Below, piece by piece: positions 51,158 through 60,574 of a stretch of DNA of 64,000 bases. Source of the stretch: Proteiniphilum saccharofermentans (GTDB taxonomy: Bacteria > Bacteroidota > Bacteroidia > Bacteroidales > Dysgonomonadaceae). Under the pieces are notes generated by a model that saw only the letters and a program-made list of their open reading frames with translations, was not told the origin of the DNA and did no database searches. The stretch is from assembly GCF_900095135.1 (NCBI RefSeq), contig NZ_LT605205.1:1860001-1924000 (forward strand), read 5' to 3'. The position numbers and the translations under genes are program-made. Numbering within the stretch: position 1 is the stretch's first letter; the number at the start of each line of letters is the position of its first letter.

Positions 51158-52639
51158 TTATTTTGCAGAATGATAAGTATCGGTTCCCTCGCTTAAATGC
51201 GGAGCATGATAAGCACCCACCTTGAAAATGTTGGCGATATCACGTGTCTCTGAAATGGTTACCCGTAATTTAGGAACAGAGACATCATCGAACCTGAGCA
51301 ATCGTTTATAGCCGATGGTAGTGCCCTTTACCAATTCCACCCATTCGTCGTTTAGCCATCCTTCCACGGTGAATTCTTCTACACGTTGTCCTTTTCGGAT
51401 ATCTTCCCGAAGCATCACCGTATTGATTGTTTCCCCCGGTATCACATTGTATTCCCGACTTGCTCCCGCAGGGGCTTTCCATTCTATATTGCCATTTGTG
51501 AGTTTTTCGTTTTCAAAAGTCTGAGTGATATAGTCGCCGAATTGCTTGAGTCGCTCGGTGTCTGTCTCGTGTAATCTGCCTCGTTTATCCGGTGGAATAT
51601 TCAACAGGAGTACCGAGTTCATCCCGACCGACTGGAAATAGATATCCACCAACTGGGGCAATGTTTTTACCGCCTGATCCTCTTCCGGATGATAGAACCA
51701 ACCCGGCCGAATGGATACATCTACTTCGGAAGGATACCAATAAACTGTTTTTGCTTCGGCGATAAGCCGGCTGCTACCCAAATCTTCCGCAGTAGGAGAG
51801 ATACCCAACCGTATATTTTCATTAATGATGGCATCATTGATATCCGGCTGCAGAGGAGTGACACTCCATTCAGTCTCTCTGCCCAATCCCTCTTCATTGC
51901 CAACCCAACGCACATCGTTACCCATAATTGCTTTTACAGCCTTGGGTTGAAGACTGTCGACCACCTGATAGAAATGTGTCCAGTCGTATCTTTGCACTTT
52001 ACTGTCATGTTCGTCACCGTGAGTACCGTCGAACCATACTTCGTGGATCTCACCATAGTTTGTAAGCAGTTCAGCCAACTGTTGCGTGAGCAGTGCGTTA
52101 TATCGTGGAGAATCATCATGACTTTCGGCATTTCTGTCCCAAGGCGACAGATAAATACCGAATTTCATATTGTGACGGTCACATGCTTCCTTCACCTCTT
52201 TTACTACATCCCCAAAACCGTTTCTCCAGGGTGAGGAAGCTACCGAGTGACTGGTAGTCCTGGTAGGCCAAAGACAAAAACCGTCGTGATGCTTCGCCGT
52301 GAGAATGACCATTTTAAAACCTGCCCCCTGTAATGTATTAACCCATTGTTCAGCATCAAAACCAGTGGGGTTGAACAGTGCCGGATCTTCGGTCCCATCT
52401 CCCCATTCTTTCCCGGTAAAGGTATTCATTCCAAAATGAATGAAGGCTGCTAATTCTATCTGCTGCCATTCATACTGGCTTTGTGTGGGAATGACGTATG
52501 CCGAGAGTTTGACTTTCTGGTCGGAAGTAAGCAAATCGGGGAAAGCCAGTCTCTTCTCGAAATAGGTGTTGGCTCTCTGGTTACACCCTGAGAGTGATGC
52601 GAGAGACACCAACAAAGTGGTAAAAAAGATCTTTCTCAT
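51158..52639 (-). CDS. GH29 alpha-L-fucosidase lipoprotein
   Basis: This 493-residue lipoprotein (lipobox SGC, Cys 19) has a GH29 catalytic barrel: AAFIHFGMNTFTGKEWGDG, VILTAKHHDGFCLWPT, and the nucleophile Asp in EVWFDGTHG. A C-terminal beta-sandwich of about 120 residues follows. It removes alpha-linked fucose from host or plant glycans at the cell surface or periplasm. The sequence is closer to the broad-specificity GH29-B type than to GH29-A, judged only from the motifs. No other glycan-utilisation genes accompany it. Confidence 0.88.
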   Translation of the reverse strand: MRKIFFTTLLVSLASLSGCNQRANTYFEKRLAFPDLLTSDQKVKLSAYVIPTQSQYEWQQIELAAFIHFGMNTFTGKEWGDGTEDPALFNPTGFDAEQWVNTLQGAGFKMVILTAKHHDGFCLWPTRTTSHSVASSPWRNGFGDVVKEVKEACDRHNMKFGIYLSPWDRNAESHDDSPRYNALLTQQLAELLTNYGEIHEVWFDGTHGDEHDSKVQRYDWTHFYQVVDSLQPKAVKAIMGNDVRWVGNEEGLGRETEWSVTPLQPDINDAIINENIRLGISPTAEDLGSSRLIAEAKTVYWYPSEVDVSIRPGWFYHPEEDQAVKTLPQLVDIYFQSVGMNSVLLLNIPPDKRGRLHETDTERLKQFGDYITQTFENEKLTNGNIEWKAPAGASREYNVIPGETINTVMLREDIRKGQRVEEFTVEGWLNDEWVELVKGTTIGYKRLLRFDDVSVPKLRVTISETRDIANIFKVGAYHAPHLSEGTDTYHSAK

Positions 52640-52778
52640 TTGCTGTTGATAAAATTATATTGTAAGAATAAGCCTGATCAGTCAGTGTTCGGATCGCTAT
52701 CCTTTGGGTCTGTTCCCATATTACAGGGAATAGATAAACAAAGTTACTATTTTTGGTAGAATATCAAACAAAAAGCCA

Positions 52779-54036
52779 CCCTTTTGGGCAGGGTCAACGC
52801 ATAAAAAAATCAGAAAAGACAGTGTTATCAACAATTTATCCGTCTGGTTGTTAATAACTTGTGTTGTTTTGAGGCAATGTAAATGCGTATCTTTGCCTCA
52901 AAAAAGACATGACAAGTCCAGCCACTTCTTTGCACCGGTATTTTGAGTGCATTCCCGACCACCGAATCAACAGGAACAAGAAACACCTGCTATCCGACAT
53001 CATAATCCTGTCGATACTCGCCGTTATTTGTGGGGCGGAATCGTGGGATTCAATTGAACTTTTCGGCAAGACAAAACTTTCATTCCTGAAAACGTTCCTC
53101 AAACTGCCCAACGGTATCCCCTCACACGATACGATTAACAGGGTGTTTTCCAGTTTACGTCCACGTCTTTTTGAAGAAGCTTTCATCAAATGGGTTGATT
53201 CTTTAAAGGATGAGCATATCACAAAAGAGGTTATCAGCTTGGACGGCAAGTGTATAAAAGGGTCCAAAGACAGCTTTCATGAAAAGAACCCCATCTACAT
53301 GGTCAGCGCCTGGGCATCAGAAAACCAATTGGTCCTGGGCCAACTCAAGGTGGATGAGAAAAGCAATGAGATCACGGCCATCCCGTTATTGCTGGACCTG
53401 CTTGACATAGAAGGAAGCATTATTACCATAGATGCCATTGGTACCCAAACGAAGATTGCTGAAAAAATCATAGAAAATAAAGCGGATTATATCCTTTCGG
53501 TCAAGGGTAACCAGAAAGAGCTTTTGTCCCAGGTGGAGGACAGTTTCAACCGGCATAATCCGGACTCGGTCGATCAGGTGACGGAAAAAGGGCACGGACG
53601 GATTGAAACACGTACCTGTGAAATTATCTCGAACCTGGGTTTCATCGACAACAGGGAACACTGGAAAGGACTCAAGACGATTGTCAGGATTACTGCCCAC
53701 AGGGACACGGGTAAAAAACAGGAGACCGAAACCCGTTTCTACATTAGCAGTGTCATTGACCAAGCAGCAAACTTCAACACTTTTATACGTCAGCACTGGG
53801 GCATTGAAAACAAACTCCACTGGACATTGGACATGGTTTTTGACGAAGACCGGCAAAGGAAAAGGGCGAAGAACTCCGCCCAAAACTTTTCCTTCATCAG
53901 AAAAATAGCACTCAACCTTCTAAAACAAGACACATCGAAGGGTTCTTTGGTTTCAAAACGTCTCAAGGCCGGGTGGGATGACAACTTTTTGCTACAGTTG
54001 TTGAAAATTTAAATGCGTTGACCCTGCCCTTTTGGG
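52779..54036 (+). mobile_element. Complete ISAs1-family insertion sequence with 10-bp target duplication
   Basis: The element runs from 52789 to 54026 (1238 bp). Its inverted ends CAGGGTCAACGCAT and ATGCGTTGACCCTG are perfect. It is flanked by the direct repeat CCCTTTTGGG at 52779-52788 and 54027-54036. It carries one transposase gene. Intact ends, perfect target duplication and open reading frame indicate a recent insertion. Confidence 0.9.
52909..54012 (+). CDS. ISAs1-family transposase (DDE type)
   Basis: This 367-residue protein has an N-terminal helical domain (LHRYFECIPDHRINRNKKHLLSDIIILSILAVICGAESWDSIE). The DDE catalytic domain includes VISLDGKCIKGS, ITIDAIGTQTKIAEKI and a late HWGIENKLHWTLDMVFDEDRQRKR segment. 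Those phrases are typical of ISAs1 (IS4-superfamily) transposases. The frame is intact, so it is probably active. About 120 bases separate the left end from the start codon. Confidence 0.93.
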   Translation: MTSPATSLHRYFECIPDHRINRNKKHLLSDIIILSILAVICGAESWDSIELFGKTKLSFLKTFLKLPNGIPSHDTINRVFSSLRPRLFEEAFIKWVDSLKDEHITKEVISLDGKCIKGSKDSFHEKNPIYMVSAWASENQLVLGQLKVDEKSNEITAIPLLLDLLDIEGSIITIDAIGTQTKIAEKIIENKADYILSVKGNQKELLSQVEDSFNRHNPDSVDQVTEKGHGRIETRTCEIISNLGFIDNREHWKGLKTIVRITAHRDTGKKQETETRFYISSVIDQAANFNTFIRQHWGIENKLHWTLDMVFDEDRQRKRAKNSAQNFSFIRKIALNLLKQDTSKGSLVSKRLKAGWDDNFLLQLLKI

Positions 54037-54066
54037 GTGGCCGCACTTCAATGTCAACTTTACTCC

Positions 54067-54306
54067 TTATTGATTTGCAGGAGCAGCGGCTTCTTCAACT
54101 ACCTGTTCCAGTGTGTCGGCCGCTGCAGCTTCAGCAGCTTCGATGGCGGCCCGGATACTGTCAGCCTGAACCTTGGCAATACTGTCCAATCTGGCTGCTT
54201 CAGCAATACTGTCCTGGGTTGCTTTTTCAGCTTTTTGCTGAGCAGTGTTGCAGGAGATAAAACCCAATGTTGCAACGATGGCAACGAACAAAAGTACTTT
54301 TTTCAT
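54067..54306 (-). CDS. Small Ala-rich lipoprotein
   Basis: This 79-residue lipoprotein has the lipobox FISC (Cys 19). The mature part is a charged, alanine-rich helix with DSIA repeats (ATQDSIAEAARLDSIAKVQADSIRAAIEAAEAAAADTLEQVVEEAAAP), probably a coiled coil anchored in the outer membrane. A minus-strand TAATTTTG at 54355-54362 is its likely -7 element. Its terminator was interrupted by the insertion sequence. Confidence 0.75.
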   Translation of the reverse strand: MKKVLLFVAIVATLGFISCNTAQQKAEKATQDSIAEAARLDSIAKVQADSIRAAIEAAEAAAADTLEQVVEEAAAPANQ

Positions 54307-54354
54307 CTTTTAGTAGTTTTAAACGATAAATAATATTGCTTATCAAAAACGATA

Positions 54355-54362
54355 CAAAATTA
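54355..54362 (-). promoter_or_regulatory. -7 element of the small lipoprotein gene
   Basis: TAATTTTG on the minus strand, about 50 bases upstream of the start codon at 54306. The rest of the 168-base gap shows nothing else. Confidence 0.45.
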
Positions 54363-54474
54363 TATCAAAAACATGTTATAGAACATATTTAGGGGAAAAA
54401 TTATAGTTAAATAACATTAAGTGTTTGTCAATCTTGATGATCTGATATAAGTGAGGCTGGATTTCTTACCTATA

Positions 54475-56121
54475 TCACTCGTAGAGGAAACGTTTGATGG
54501 TTTTTTTTGGAGTTTTCTCAAACTCCATATCTACTATTTCTATGGCACTGATCCGCTCATACTGGGCTACTGATTGATTGAGTATTCCCTTATTTTCCTC
54601 CATGATCTCTTTGAGCCTCTTTTCCGGGATGTTGTTTTCCTTCATGGCGGGAATATCGGGCCAGACCATCGCGATAAGCTTTGTGTCGCGCATTATCACT
54701 AAGCTTTCAGCAATATACGGGAGGTTGTTCAACTGCGATTCAATCTCTTCGGGATAAATATTCTGTCCGTTTGCCGAAAGGAGCATGCTTTTTATCCTTC
54801 CTTTAATGAACAGGCGCTTTCCCTTCATGATACCCTGGTCGCCGGTTTTAAGCCAGCCGTCGGCTGTAAAAGCCGCTGCTGTCGCTTCGGGATTTTTGTA
54901 ATAGCCTTTCATCACATTTTCACCCCTAACCTGGATTTCACCCGGAATATTTTCAGGATCGGGTGAATCGATACGTGCTTCCATGATCTTGTCCAATACT
55001 GAACCGCAGGATGTAGGTATGAAGTCGTAATGATGATCGTAAGAAATAAGCGGGGCGCATTCCGTCATGCCATAACCGACAGTGAAAGGGAATTTTATCT
55101 TGTAGAAGAAAGCTTCTACTTCAGCATTGAGTGCTGCACCACCGATGATTACCTCCCTGAAGTTTCCTCCCAATGTCTTTGTCAGCGAACTCTTTATTTT
55201 ATTAAGTATGAGTTTATTGATCCCGGGTACTTTCAAAAGCATTTTGACAGCCGGTTTTTCTATTACCGGCAGGATCCGCTTCTTATATATCTTTTCAAAG
55301 ACAAGAGGTACCGTGATGATAAGGTGTGGCTTCACCTCGTTCAGTGCAACAATAAGGTTCTGGGGAGTAGGGGAGATGCCCAGCAATGTGGTGTGGACAC
55401 CTGCGGAAAGTGCATAGAGAAAGTCGAATGCACAACCATATACATGCGCCATCGGTAAAAATGCCAGATTGCGGTCACCGGCAAAAAGCAGATTTAATTT
55501 TCCGGCGTAAGTGACGTTCCCTGCAAAATTATTTGCCGTAATCATCACCCCTTTACTGAATCCGGTTGTTCCGGATGTGTAATTAAGGCAAGCTACTTCT
55601 TCATTGCTTACGTCTGCATACCGGATATCGTCGCGCGAGAAACCGCCCGCATAGGTGCGATAAAATAGTTCTTCGAGTTTCGCCACCTTTTCGGTTATAC
55701 TTTCATCATTACTTTTCAGAAGAGAGAAAGAGGATAACTCAAATACCGGTATCTTCAGATTATCCTTGTTGATGGATTTCCAGATAGCCTCACTGACAAA
55801 AACCAGTTTTGAATCGGAATGATCGATAATATATTCTATGCTCTCCGGATTGAATTCGTGTAAAATAGGGACAATCACTGCACCGTAAGTGATGGTAGCC
55901 ATAAAAACAATAGACCAGGAGGAGTGGTTTTTACCGACCAGCGAGATCTTGTCACCCTTTTCAATCTGTAATTCCGAAAACAGAAGGTGAAGTTTGGCTA
56001 TTTCATGGGCTAGTTGACCATAGGTATATGAATTGCCGCCTTTATAATCAGTCAGTGCAGGCAGATCCCAGTTCTTTTTAAAACTCTCTTCGTATATTTT
56101 GATGAAGTTTTGTTCAATCAT
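54475..56121 (-). CDS. Long-chain acyl-CoA synthetase (AMP-binding enzyme)
   Basis: This 548-residue enzyme activates fatty acids with ATP and CoA. Motifs are the P-loop LNYTSGTTGFSKG, GYGMTECAPLIS (A5), and GWLKTGDQG with the C-terminal hinge GRIKSMLLSANGQNIYPEEIE, all in normal order. The C-terminal domain is complete (FEKTPKKTIKRFLY). A minus-strand TACTTTTG at 56148-56155 may be the promoter. It is probably a stand-alone lipid-metabolism gene. Confidence 0.92.
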   Translation of the reverse strand: MIEQNFIKIYEESFKKNWDLPALTDYKGGNSYTYGQLAHEIAKLHLLFSELQIEKGDKISLVGKNHSSWSIVFMATITYGAVIVPILHEFNPESIEYIIDHSDSKLVFVSEAIWKSINKDNLKIPVFELSSFSLLKSNDESITEKVAKLEELFYRTYAGGFSRDDIRYADVSNEEVACLNYTSGTTGFSKGVMITANNFAGNVTYAGKLNLLFAGDRNLAFLPMAHVYGCAFDFLYALSAGVHTTLLGISPTPQNLIVALNEVKPHLIITVPLVFEKIYKKRILPVIEKPAVKMLLKVPGINKLILNKIKSSLTKTLGGNFREVIIGGAALNAEVEAFFYKIKFPFTVGYGMTECAPLISYDHHYDFIPTSCGSVLDKIMEARIDSPDPENIPGEIQVRGENVMKGYYKNPEATAAAFTADGWLKTGDQGIMKGKRLFIKGRIKSMLLSANGQNIYPEEIESQLNNLPYIAESLVIMRDTKLIAMVWPDIPAMKENNIPEKRLKEIMEENKGILNQSVAQYERISAIEIVDMEFEKTPKKTIKRFLYE

Positions 56122-56147
56122 AATTGCACATTATTGCTAAATATGAG

Positions 56148-56155
56148 CAAAAGTA
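56148..56155 (-). promoter_or_regulatory. -7 element of the acyl-CoA synthetase gene
   Basis: TACTTTTG on the minus strand, 27 bases before the start codon at 56121. Confidence 0.45.
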
Positions 56156-56210
56156 ATAGCTAAAAATGTATTATCAAAGAAAAAAGGGCTGTAAATTAGG
56201 AGTAAAATTG

Positions 56211-56218
56211 TAATTTTG
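56211..56218 (+). promoter_or_regulatory. -7 element of the mtaB operon
   Basis: TAATTTTG, with the mtaB start codon 98 bases downstream. No clear TTG is at the expected position. Confidence 0.4.
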
Positions 56219-56315
56219 TCCCTTCATTTATTCACAGTTAATTTATTGTCGTACGAAGAGTTTCTCCAATGAGTCTGTTTTCGAGGAGAAACGATATGAA
56301 TATGACAAATCAGAT

Positions 56316-57629
56316 ATGATTGACAGAACTATTTTTCAAAATAAAACAGCCGCCTATTATACCCTGGGCTGCAAATTAAATTTTGCTGAGACATCTGCTA
56401 TAGGGAGGCAGTTATTAAATTCCGGCGTGCGTCGTGCCCGGAAGGGGCAGGAAGCCGACATTTGTGTGATCAACACCTGTTCCGTCACTGAGTTGGCCGA
56501 TAAGAAAGGACGTCAGGCTATCAGGAAGGTGATTCAGGAGAACCCTTCGGCATTTGTGGTCGTTACGGGGTGTTACGCCCAGTTGAAACCCGAAGAGGTG
56601 GCCGGCATTGAAGGTGTCGACTTGGTATTGGGTGCAGAGCAAAAGCTCGACGTAGTAAAATATCTCGATGATCTGAAGAAAAAAGAAAAAGGAGAGGTTG
56701 TCACATCAAAGACACACCGCATCCGCTCGTTCGTCCCTTCTGTTTCTGCGGATGATCGTACCCGTTATTTTTTAAAGGTACAGGACGGATGTGACTATTT
56801 CTGTTCCTTTTGTACTATTCCTTTTGCCAGAGGCAGAAGCCGTAACGGGTCGATTGCCGATCTGGTAAGGCAGGCTGAACAGGTTGTGCAGGAAGGGGGT
56901 AAAGAGATTGTCCTGACAGGGGTAAATATCGGCGATTTTGGACATACCACCAAAGAATCCTTCCTGGATCTTCTCAAAGAACTCGATAAGGTGGAAGGTG
57001 TGGAACGTTACCGTATCTCGTCTATTGAACCGAATTTGTTGTCGGATGAGATCATAGATTTTGTGGCCGGATCACATCGTTTTGCTCCCCACTTCCATAT
57101 GCCGCTGCAATCGGGTAGTGATGCTGTACTGAGCCTGATGAAACGGCGGTATGATACTGCATTGTTCCGCCACAAGGTGGAAAAGATCAAACAGATCCTT
57201 CCTCACGCTTTTATCGGAGTGGATGTGATTGTGGGTGTAAGGGGCGAGACCGATGATTATTTTGTAGAGGGGGAAGCATTTATCCGCTCCATCGATTTCT
57301 CGCAACTGCATGTGTTTACCTATTCCGAACGTCCCGGTACGGCAGCGTTAAATATCGATTATGCAGTAGATCCGAAAACAAAACATATGCGTAGCAAAAC
57401 CTTGCTGGATCTCTCGGACGGACATTTGCGGGATTTTTATCTGTCGCAGCAGGGAAGCCGGAAAAAGGTATTGTTTGAACATACAAAACGGGGTAAGAAA
57501 ATGCATGGATTTACCGAAAATTATGTAAAATTGTATGCCGATTACGATGCATCGCTTGTGAACAAGGTTACAGAAGTGGAAGTGGGTGCGTATGACGAGG
57601 ATGAAATGGCAATGAAAGCGATTTTTTAA
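56316..57629 (+). CDS. mtaB: tRNA t6A37 methylthiotransferase
   Basis: This 437-residue radical-SAM enzyme adds a methylthio group to t6A at position 37 of certain tRNAs. The N-terminal UPF0004 domain has its three cluster cysteines (LGCKLN, INTCSVT, TGCYAQ). The radical-SAM motif is CDYFCSFC, and a TRAM-like domain lies at the C-terminus. The order LGCKLN matches MtaB/YqeV rather than MiaB or RimO. Its stop overlaps the next start (TAATG), so it is coupled to the acyltransferase gene. Confidence 0.93.
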   Translation: MIDRTIFQNKTAAYYTLGCKLNFAETSAIGRQLLNSGVRRARKGQEADICVINTCSVTELADKKGRQAIRKVIQENPSAFVVVTGCYAQLKPEEVAGIEGVDLVLGAEQKLDVVKYLDDLKKKEKGEVVTSKTHRIRSFVPSVSADDRTRYFLKVQDGCDYFCSFCTIPFARGRSRNGSIADLVRQAEQVVQEGGKEIVLTGVNIGDFGHTTKESFLDLLKELDKVEGVERYRISSIEPNLLSDEIIDFVAGSHRFAPHFHMPLQSGSDAVLSLMKRRYDTALFRHKVEKIKQILPHAFIGVDVIVGVRGETDDYFVEGEAFIRSIDFSQLHVFTYSERPGTAALNIDYAVDPKTKHMRSKTLLDLSDGHLRDFYLSQQGSRKKVLFEHTKRGKKMHGFTENYVKLYADYDASLVNKVTEVEVGAYDEDEMAMKAIF

Positions 57630-58528
57630 TGGATGACGAAGGAAGTAAAAAGGGAATCGGGGGTTCACTGTTATATGCGGTAACATATCTGCACGCGCTG
57701 TTACCGTTCAGAGTGCTGTATATTCTCTCCGATATCCTATACCTGTTAGCCTATTACGTGGTAAGGTACAGGAGAAAAATTGTAAGGAAAAATTTAAAAA
57801 ACGCTTTTCCTGAGAAGTCAGTAAAGAGTATCGGGAAGATTGAGAGGAAATTCTATCGTCACTTGTGTGATTACTTTATAGAAACCATTAAAACGCTTCG
57901 TCTTAGTGATAAAGAGGTACGAAAACGGATGAAGTTTGAAAATCCGGAGATAATTGACCGGCTGACTTCTAATGGAAAATCCTGTATAGTGGCCCTTGGC
58001 CATTATGGTAACTGGGAATGGGTTACTTCTGTGGGGTTGCATTTGGCTTCAGATATCGTATTGGGATTTGTCTATAAAAAACTCCATTCCAATGCATTTA
58101 ACTATCTTTTTCTAAAGACGAGAAGCCACTTTCATGCCACACCCATCGAGATGCAAAGTGTTATCCGGCAGATGATCCGCATTCAGAATCAGGGAAAAAT
58201 AATGGTAATCGGTTTCCTTAATGACCAGAGGCCATCACCACGTCAAGATAAATACTGGACTACTTTTATGAATCAGCAGACTCCTGTGCAAACCGGCATG
58301 GAAAAAATAGCCCGGCGTCTGGGAAACTCTATTGTTTACTTGGACATAGAAAAAGTGAAAAGAGGACATTATGCAGGTAAATTCTTTGTAATTACACCCG
58401 ACGCAAGTGAAGAGACAGAAAACAGTATCATGGAGAGATACATGAGGAAACTGGAGGAGACAACCATACGGGAACCGGCCTATTATCTATGGTCGCATGA
58501 CCGCTGGAAATTCAAGAAACCTGATTAA
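57629..58528 (+). CDS. Lipid A biosynthesis acyltransferase (LpxL/HtrB-like)
   Basis: This 299-residue protein has an N-terminal membrane anchor (about 20-45). The acyltransferase motif HYGNWE (HX4E) lies near residue 131, followed by a region around FLNDQRPSPRQDKYWTTFMNQQTPVQTGMEKIARRLGNSIVYLD typical of LpxL/LpxM. It transfers a secondary acyl chain to lipid A at the inner membrane. It is translationally coupled to mtaB, an arrangement common in Bacteroidetes, and followed by a glycosyltransferase gene. Confidence 0.9.
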   Translation: MDDEGSKKGIGGSLLYAVTYLHALLPFRVLYILSDILYLLAYYVVRYRRKIVRKNLKNAFPEKSVKSIGKIERKFYRHLCDYFIETIKTLRLSDKEVRKRMKFENPEIIDRLTSNGKSCIVALGHYGNWEWVTSVGLHLASDIVLGFVYKKLHSNAFNYLFLKTRSHFHATPIEMQSVIRQMIRIQNQGKIMVIGFLNDQRPSPRQDKYWTTFMNQQTPVQTGMEKIARRLGNSIVYLDIEKVKRGHYAGKFFVITPDASEETENSIMERYMRKLEETTIREPAYYLWSHDRWKFKKPD

Positions 58529-58617
58529 AGTGGGAAGGTGAGAAGGTAGGATACCCGGGTGAGATTCATTTTTAGTTTTACTGTAATTGGTAATTAGTCA
58601 TTGGTAATTTTTAATTA

Positions 58618-59655
58618 GTGAAAACTTCTGTCGTCATATTGAACTGGAACGGGAGAAAATTGCTGGAGCGTTTTCTTCCTTCAGTGCTGCAACATTCATT
58701 GAGCGAAGAGTGCAATGTGATTGTGGCTGATAACAATTCAAATGACGATTCGCTGGAATTTCTCCAGACACATTATCCAGACCTGCCGGTGATTGTGCTG
58801 GACAAAAATTGGGGTTTTGCAGAAGGTTATAATAAGGCATTGCAACAAGTGGATTCTGAGTATGTAGTACTACTTAATTCTGATGTAGAAACTACGCCGG
58901 ATTGGGTGCAGCCTTTGGTATCCTATATGGATGCTCATCCCGAAGTGGCGGCGGTACAGCCGAAAATACGTGCTTACAAAGATAAAAACCGGTTTGAATA
59001 TGCCGGAGCATCAGGAGGATTTATCGATCGTTACGGTTATCCCTTTTGCAGAGGAAGAATACTGCATGTGGTAGAAGAAGACAGGGGGCAGTATGATGAC
59101 GAGATGCCGGTTTTCTGGGCGACGGGAGCATGCTTTTGTATCAGGAGGAAAGAGTACACGGAAGCTGGAGGCCTGGATAGCCGTTTCTTTGCCCATATGG
59201 AAGAGATAGACCTCTGCTGGCGGTTGAATGCACGGGGTAAGAGGGTGATGTGTATTCCCTCATCGGTGGTTTATCATGTGGGGGGGGCATCGTTGCGCCA
59301 GGATAATCCCAAAAAGATGTACCTGAATTTCCGCAATAACCTGCTGATGATCTATAAAAATATACCACAAAGGATATATCATTCCACGTTTACGATGCGA
59401 CTTTTCTTTGATATCCTTGCTTGTTTGCGTCTTTTACTGAATGCCAATTTCCAAAGTGCGCGGGCGGTGATTGACGCTTATAGGGATTTCCTGAAGATGC
59501 GGCCTTCCTTTAGGCCGGTACGTCGTGAAAATCTGCGGAAAGCAGTCAAGGAAGTTATTCCTACACAATACCGGAAGAGCATTTTGATTGATTTTTATTT
59601 CAGGGGGAAAAAAACTTATGCAGCTGTTATGGGAAGCCTAAGTCGAAGGAAATAG
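58618..59655 (+). CDS. Family 2 glycosyltransferase (rhamnosyltransferase-like)
   Basis: This 345-residue protein starts with GTG and MKTSVVILNWNGRKLLERFL, a standard GT2 beginning. It shows the donor-binding DNNSNDDS and the DxD-like LLNSDVE, plus the acceptor-side ATGACFCIRRKEYTEAGGLDSRFFAHMEEIDLCWR. A C-terminal hydrophobic segment may attach it to the membrane. It probably adds a sugar to a surface glycan. The 89-base gap before it consists of an AT-rich repeat (TAATTGGTAATTAGTCATTGG type) and shows no promoter. Confidence 0.9.
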   Translation: MKTSVVILNWNGRKLLERFLPSVLQHSLSEECNVIVADNNSNDDSLEFLQTHYPDLPVIVLDKNWGFAEGYNKALQQVDSEYVVLLNSDVETTPDWVQPLVSYMDAHPEVAAVQPKIRAYKDKNRFEYAGASGGFIDRYGYPFCRGRILHVVEEDRGQYDDEMPVFWATGACFCIRRKEYTEAGGLDSRFFAHMEEIDLCWRLNARGKRVMCIPSSVVYHVGGASLRQDNPKKMYLNFRNNLLMIYKNIPQRIYHSTFTMRLFFDILACLRLLLNANFQSARAVIDAYRDFLKMRPSFRPVRRENLRKAVKEVIPTQYRKSILIDFYFRGKKTYAAVMGSLSRRK

Positions 59656-59657
59656 TA

Positions 59658-60362
59658 TTACTCGAAGTGAAAACTGAGTGTAATCATCCGTTGGACGGCT
59701 TTCGACAATGAATTGGCATATTTCCGGAGATCATCATCTTTCAGGTCATTCCTTTCTTTTTCCAGTATATCCGCCAACCCGAAACTGAATTTTAACTCGG
59801 GAGCCAGTTTAAAAAGCGGCAGATAAAAATCACATCCCACGCCGAACTCAATTCCCGCATCATAGGGTTTTAACAATACAGCCCGGTTTTTGGTGGAAGC
59901 CAATTCCAGACTGCCATATCCACCCACCAGTACATATGGTCGGAAATTATTGATCCTGTCGGCAGATATTTTCAAATGTAATGGCAGGGCGATATAATTA
60001 TTTCGAATTTGTGTAGTGAATTCCTCTCCTGATGATTGCTCCCTGAATACAAATTTTTTATCGCCCAGATACAGCGAAGGTATTGCCCGGAGATTTATAA
60101 ACCTGTTAAGGTACATATCCCCAATAATTCCGACAGCGAATCCAGGCGAATAGGCAGGGATTTCTGAAAACCATACTTCTCCGTTTTCATTGATAAATCC
60201 CGATTGGGTGAGTATCAGATCCTGCGTATGTAATCCGAGTGTAAATCCCAGATGAAACAGCCGCTGATCGGCATAAGGACGATGCTGTAACTTACGCTGT
60301 TGACCGTAGAGATTTCCTGAAATCAGGATCAATAGAAGAAAGTATGTTGCCTTTTTGATCAT
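59658..60362 (-). CDS. PorT-like outer-membrane beta-barrel protein
   Basis: This 234-residue protein has a signal peptide (residues 1-20, ending GNLYG). About eight amphipathic strands follow. The phrases HLGFTLGLHTQDLILTQSGF, YLNRFINLRAIPSLYLGDKKF, YIALPLHLKISADRINNFRPYVLVGGYGSLEL and GIEFGVGCDFYLPLFKLAPELKFSFG match PorT, which in related species is needed for type IX secretion. It is convergent with the glycosyltransferase gene, only two bases apart. Confidence 0.82.
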   Translation of the reverse strand: MIKKATYFLLLILISGNLYGQQRKLQHRPYADQRLFHLGFTLGLHTQDLILTQSGFINENGEVWFSEIPAYSPGFAVGIIGDMYLNRFINLRAIPSLYLGDKKFVFREQSSGEEFTTQIRNNYIALPLHLKISADRINNFRPYVLVGGYGSLELASTKNRAVLLKPYDAGIEFGVGCDFYLPLFKLAPELKFSFGLADILEKERNDLKDDDLRKYANSLSKAVQRMITLSFHFE

Positions 60363-60501
60363 ATGTTATCTTAAACGTTATTCTTCGTCGGTTATTGTGT
60401 TTCGAATAGGTTATAACGGCTATTTTATCAAAATATAAGGAATAAGATGATACGGGAAATTTATACAGAGTCTAAATAACGGACAATATCTTACACCTCT
60501 T

Positions 60502-60530
60502 TTGTATTAGAAAAAAACTGATTATCTTTG
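60502..60530 (+). promoter_or_regulatory. Promoter of the ferredoxin gene
   Basis: TTG at 60502-60504 and TATCTTTG at 60523-60530 are 18 bases apart. Transcription would start near 60537, about 38 nt before the ATG at 60575. Confidence 0.55.
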
Positions 60531-60574
60531 CGACAATATAAACTAATTACAATAACTAATTTTTTACTATTATT

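Larger units (their letters stand above)
52766..54042 (-). terminator. Intrinsic terminator of the small lipoprotein gene, split by the insertion sequence
   Basis: If the insertion and one target copy are removed, the sequence reads GCCACCC-TTTTG-GGGTGGC, a 7-bp GC-rich stem. On the minus strand a T-rich stretch (TTTTTGTTTG) follows it. It would terminate the gene at 54067-54306. The two halves now lie at 52775-52781 and 54035-54041. Confidence 0.65.
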
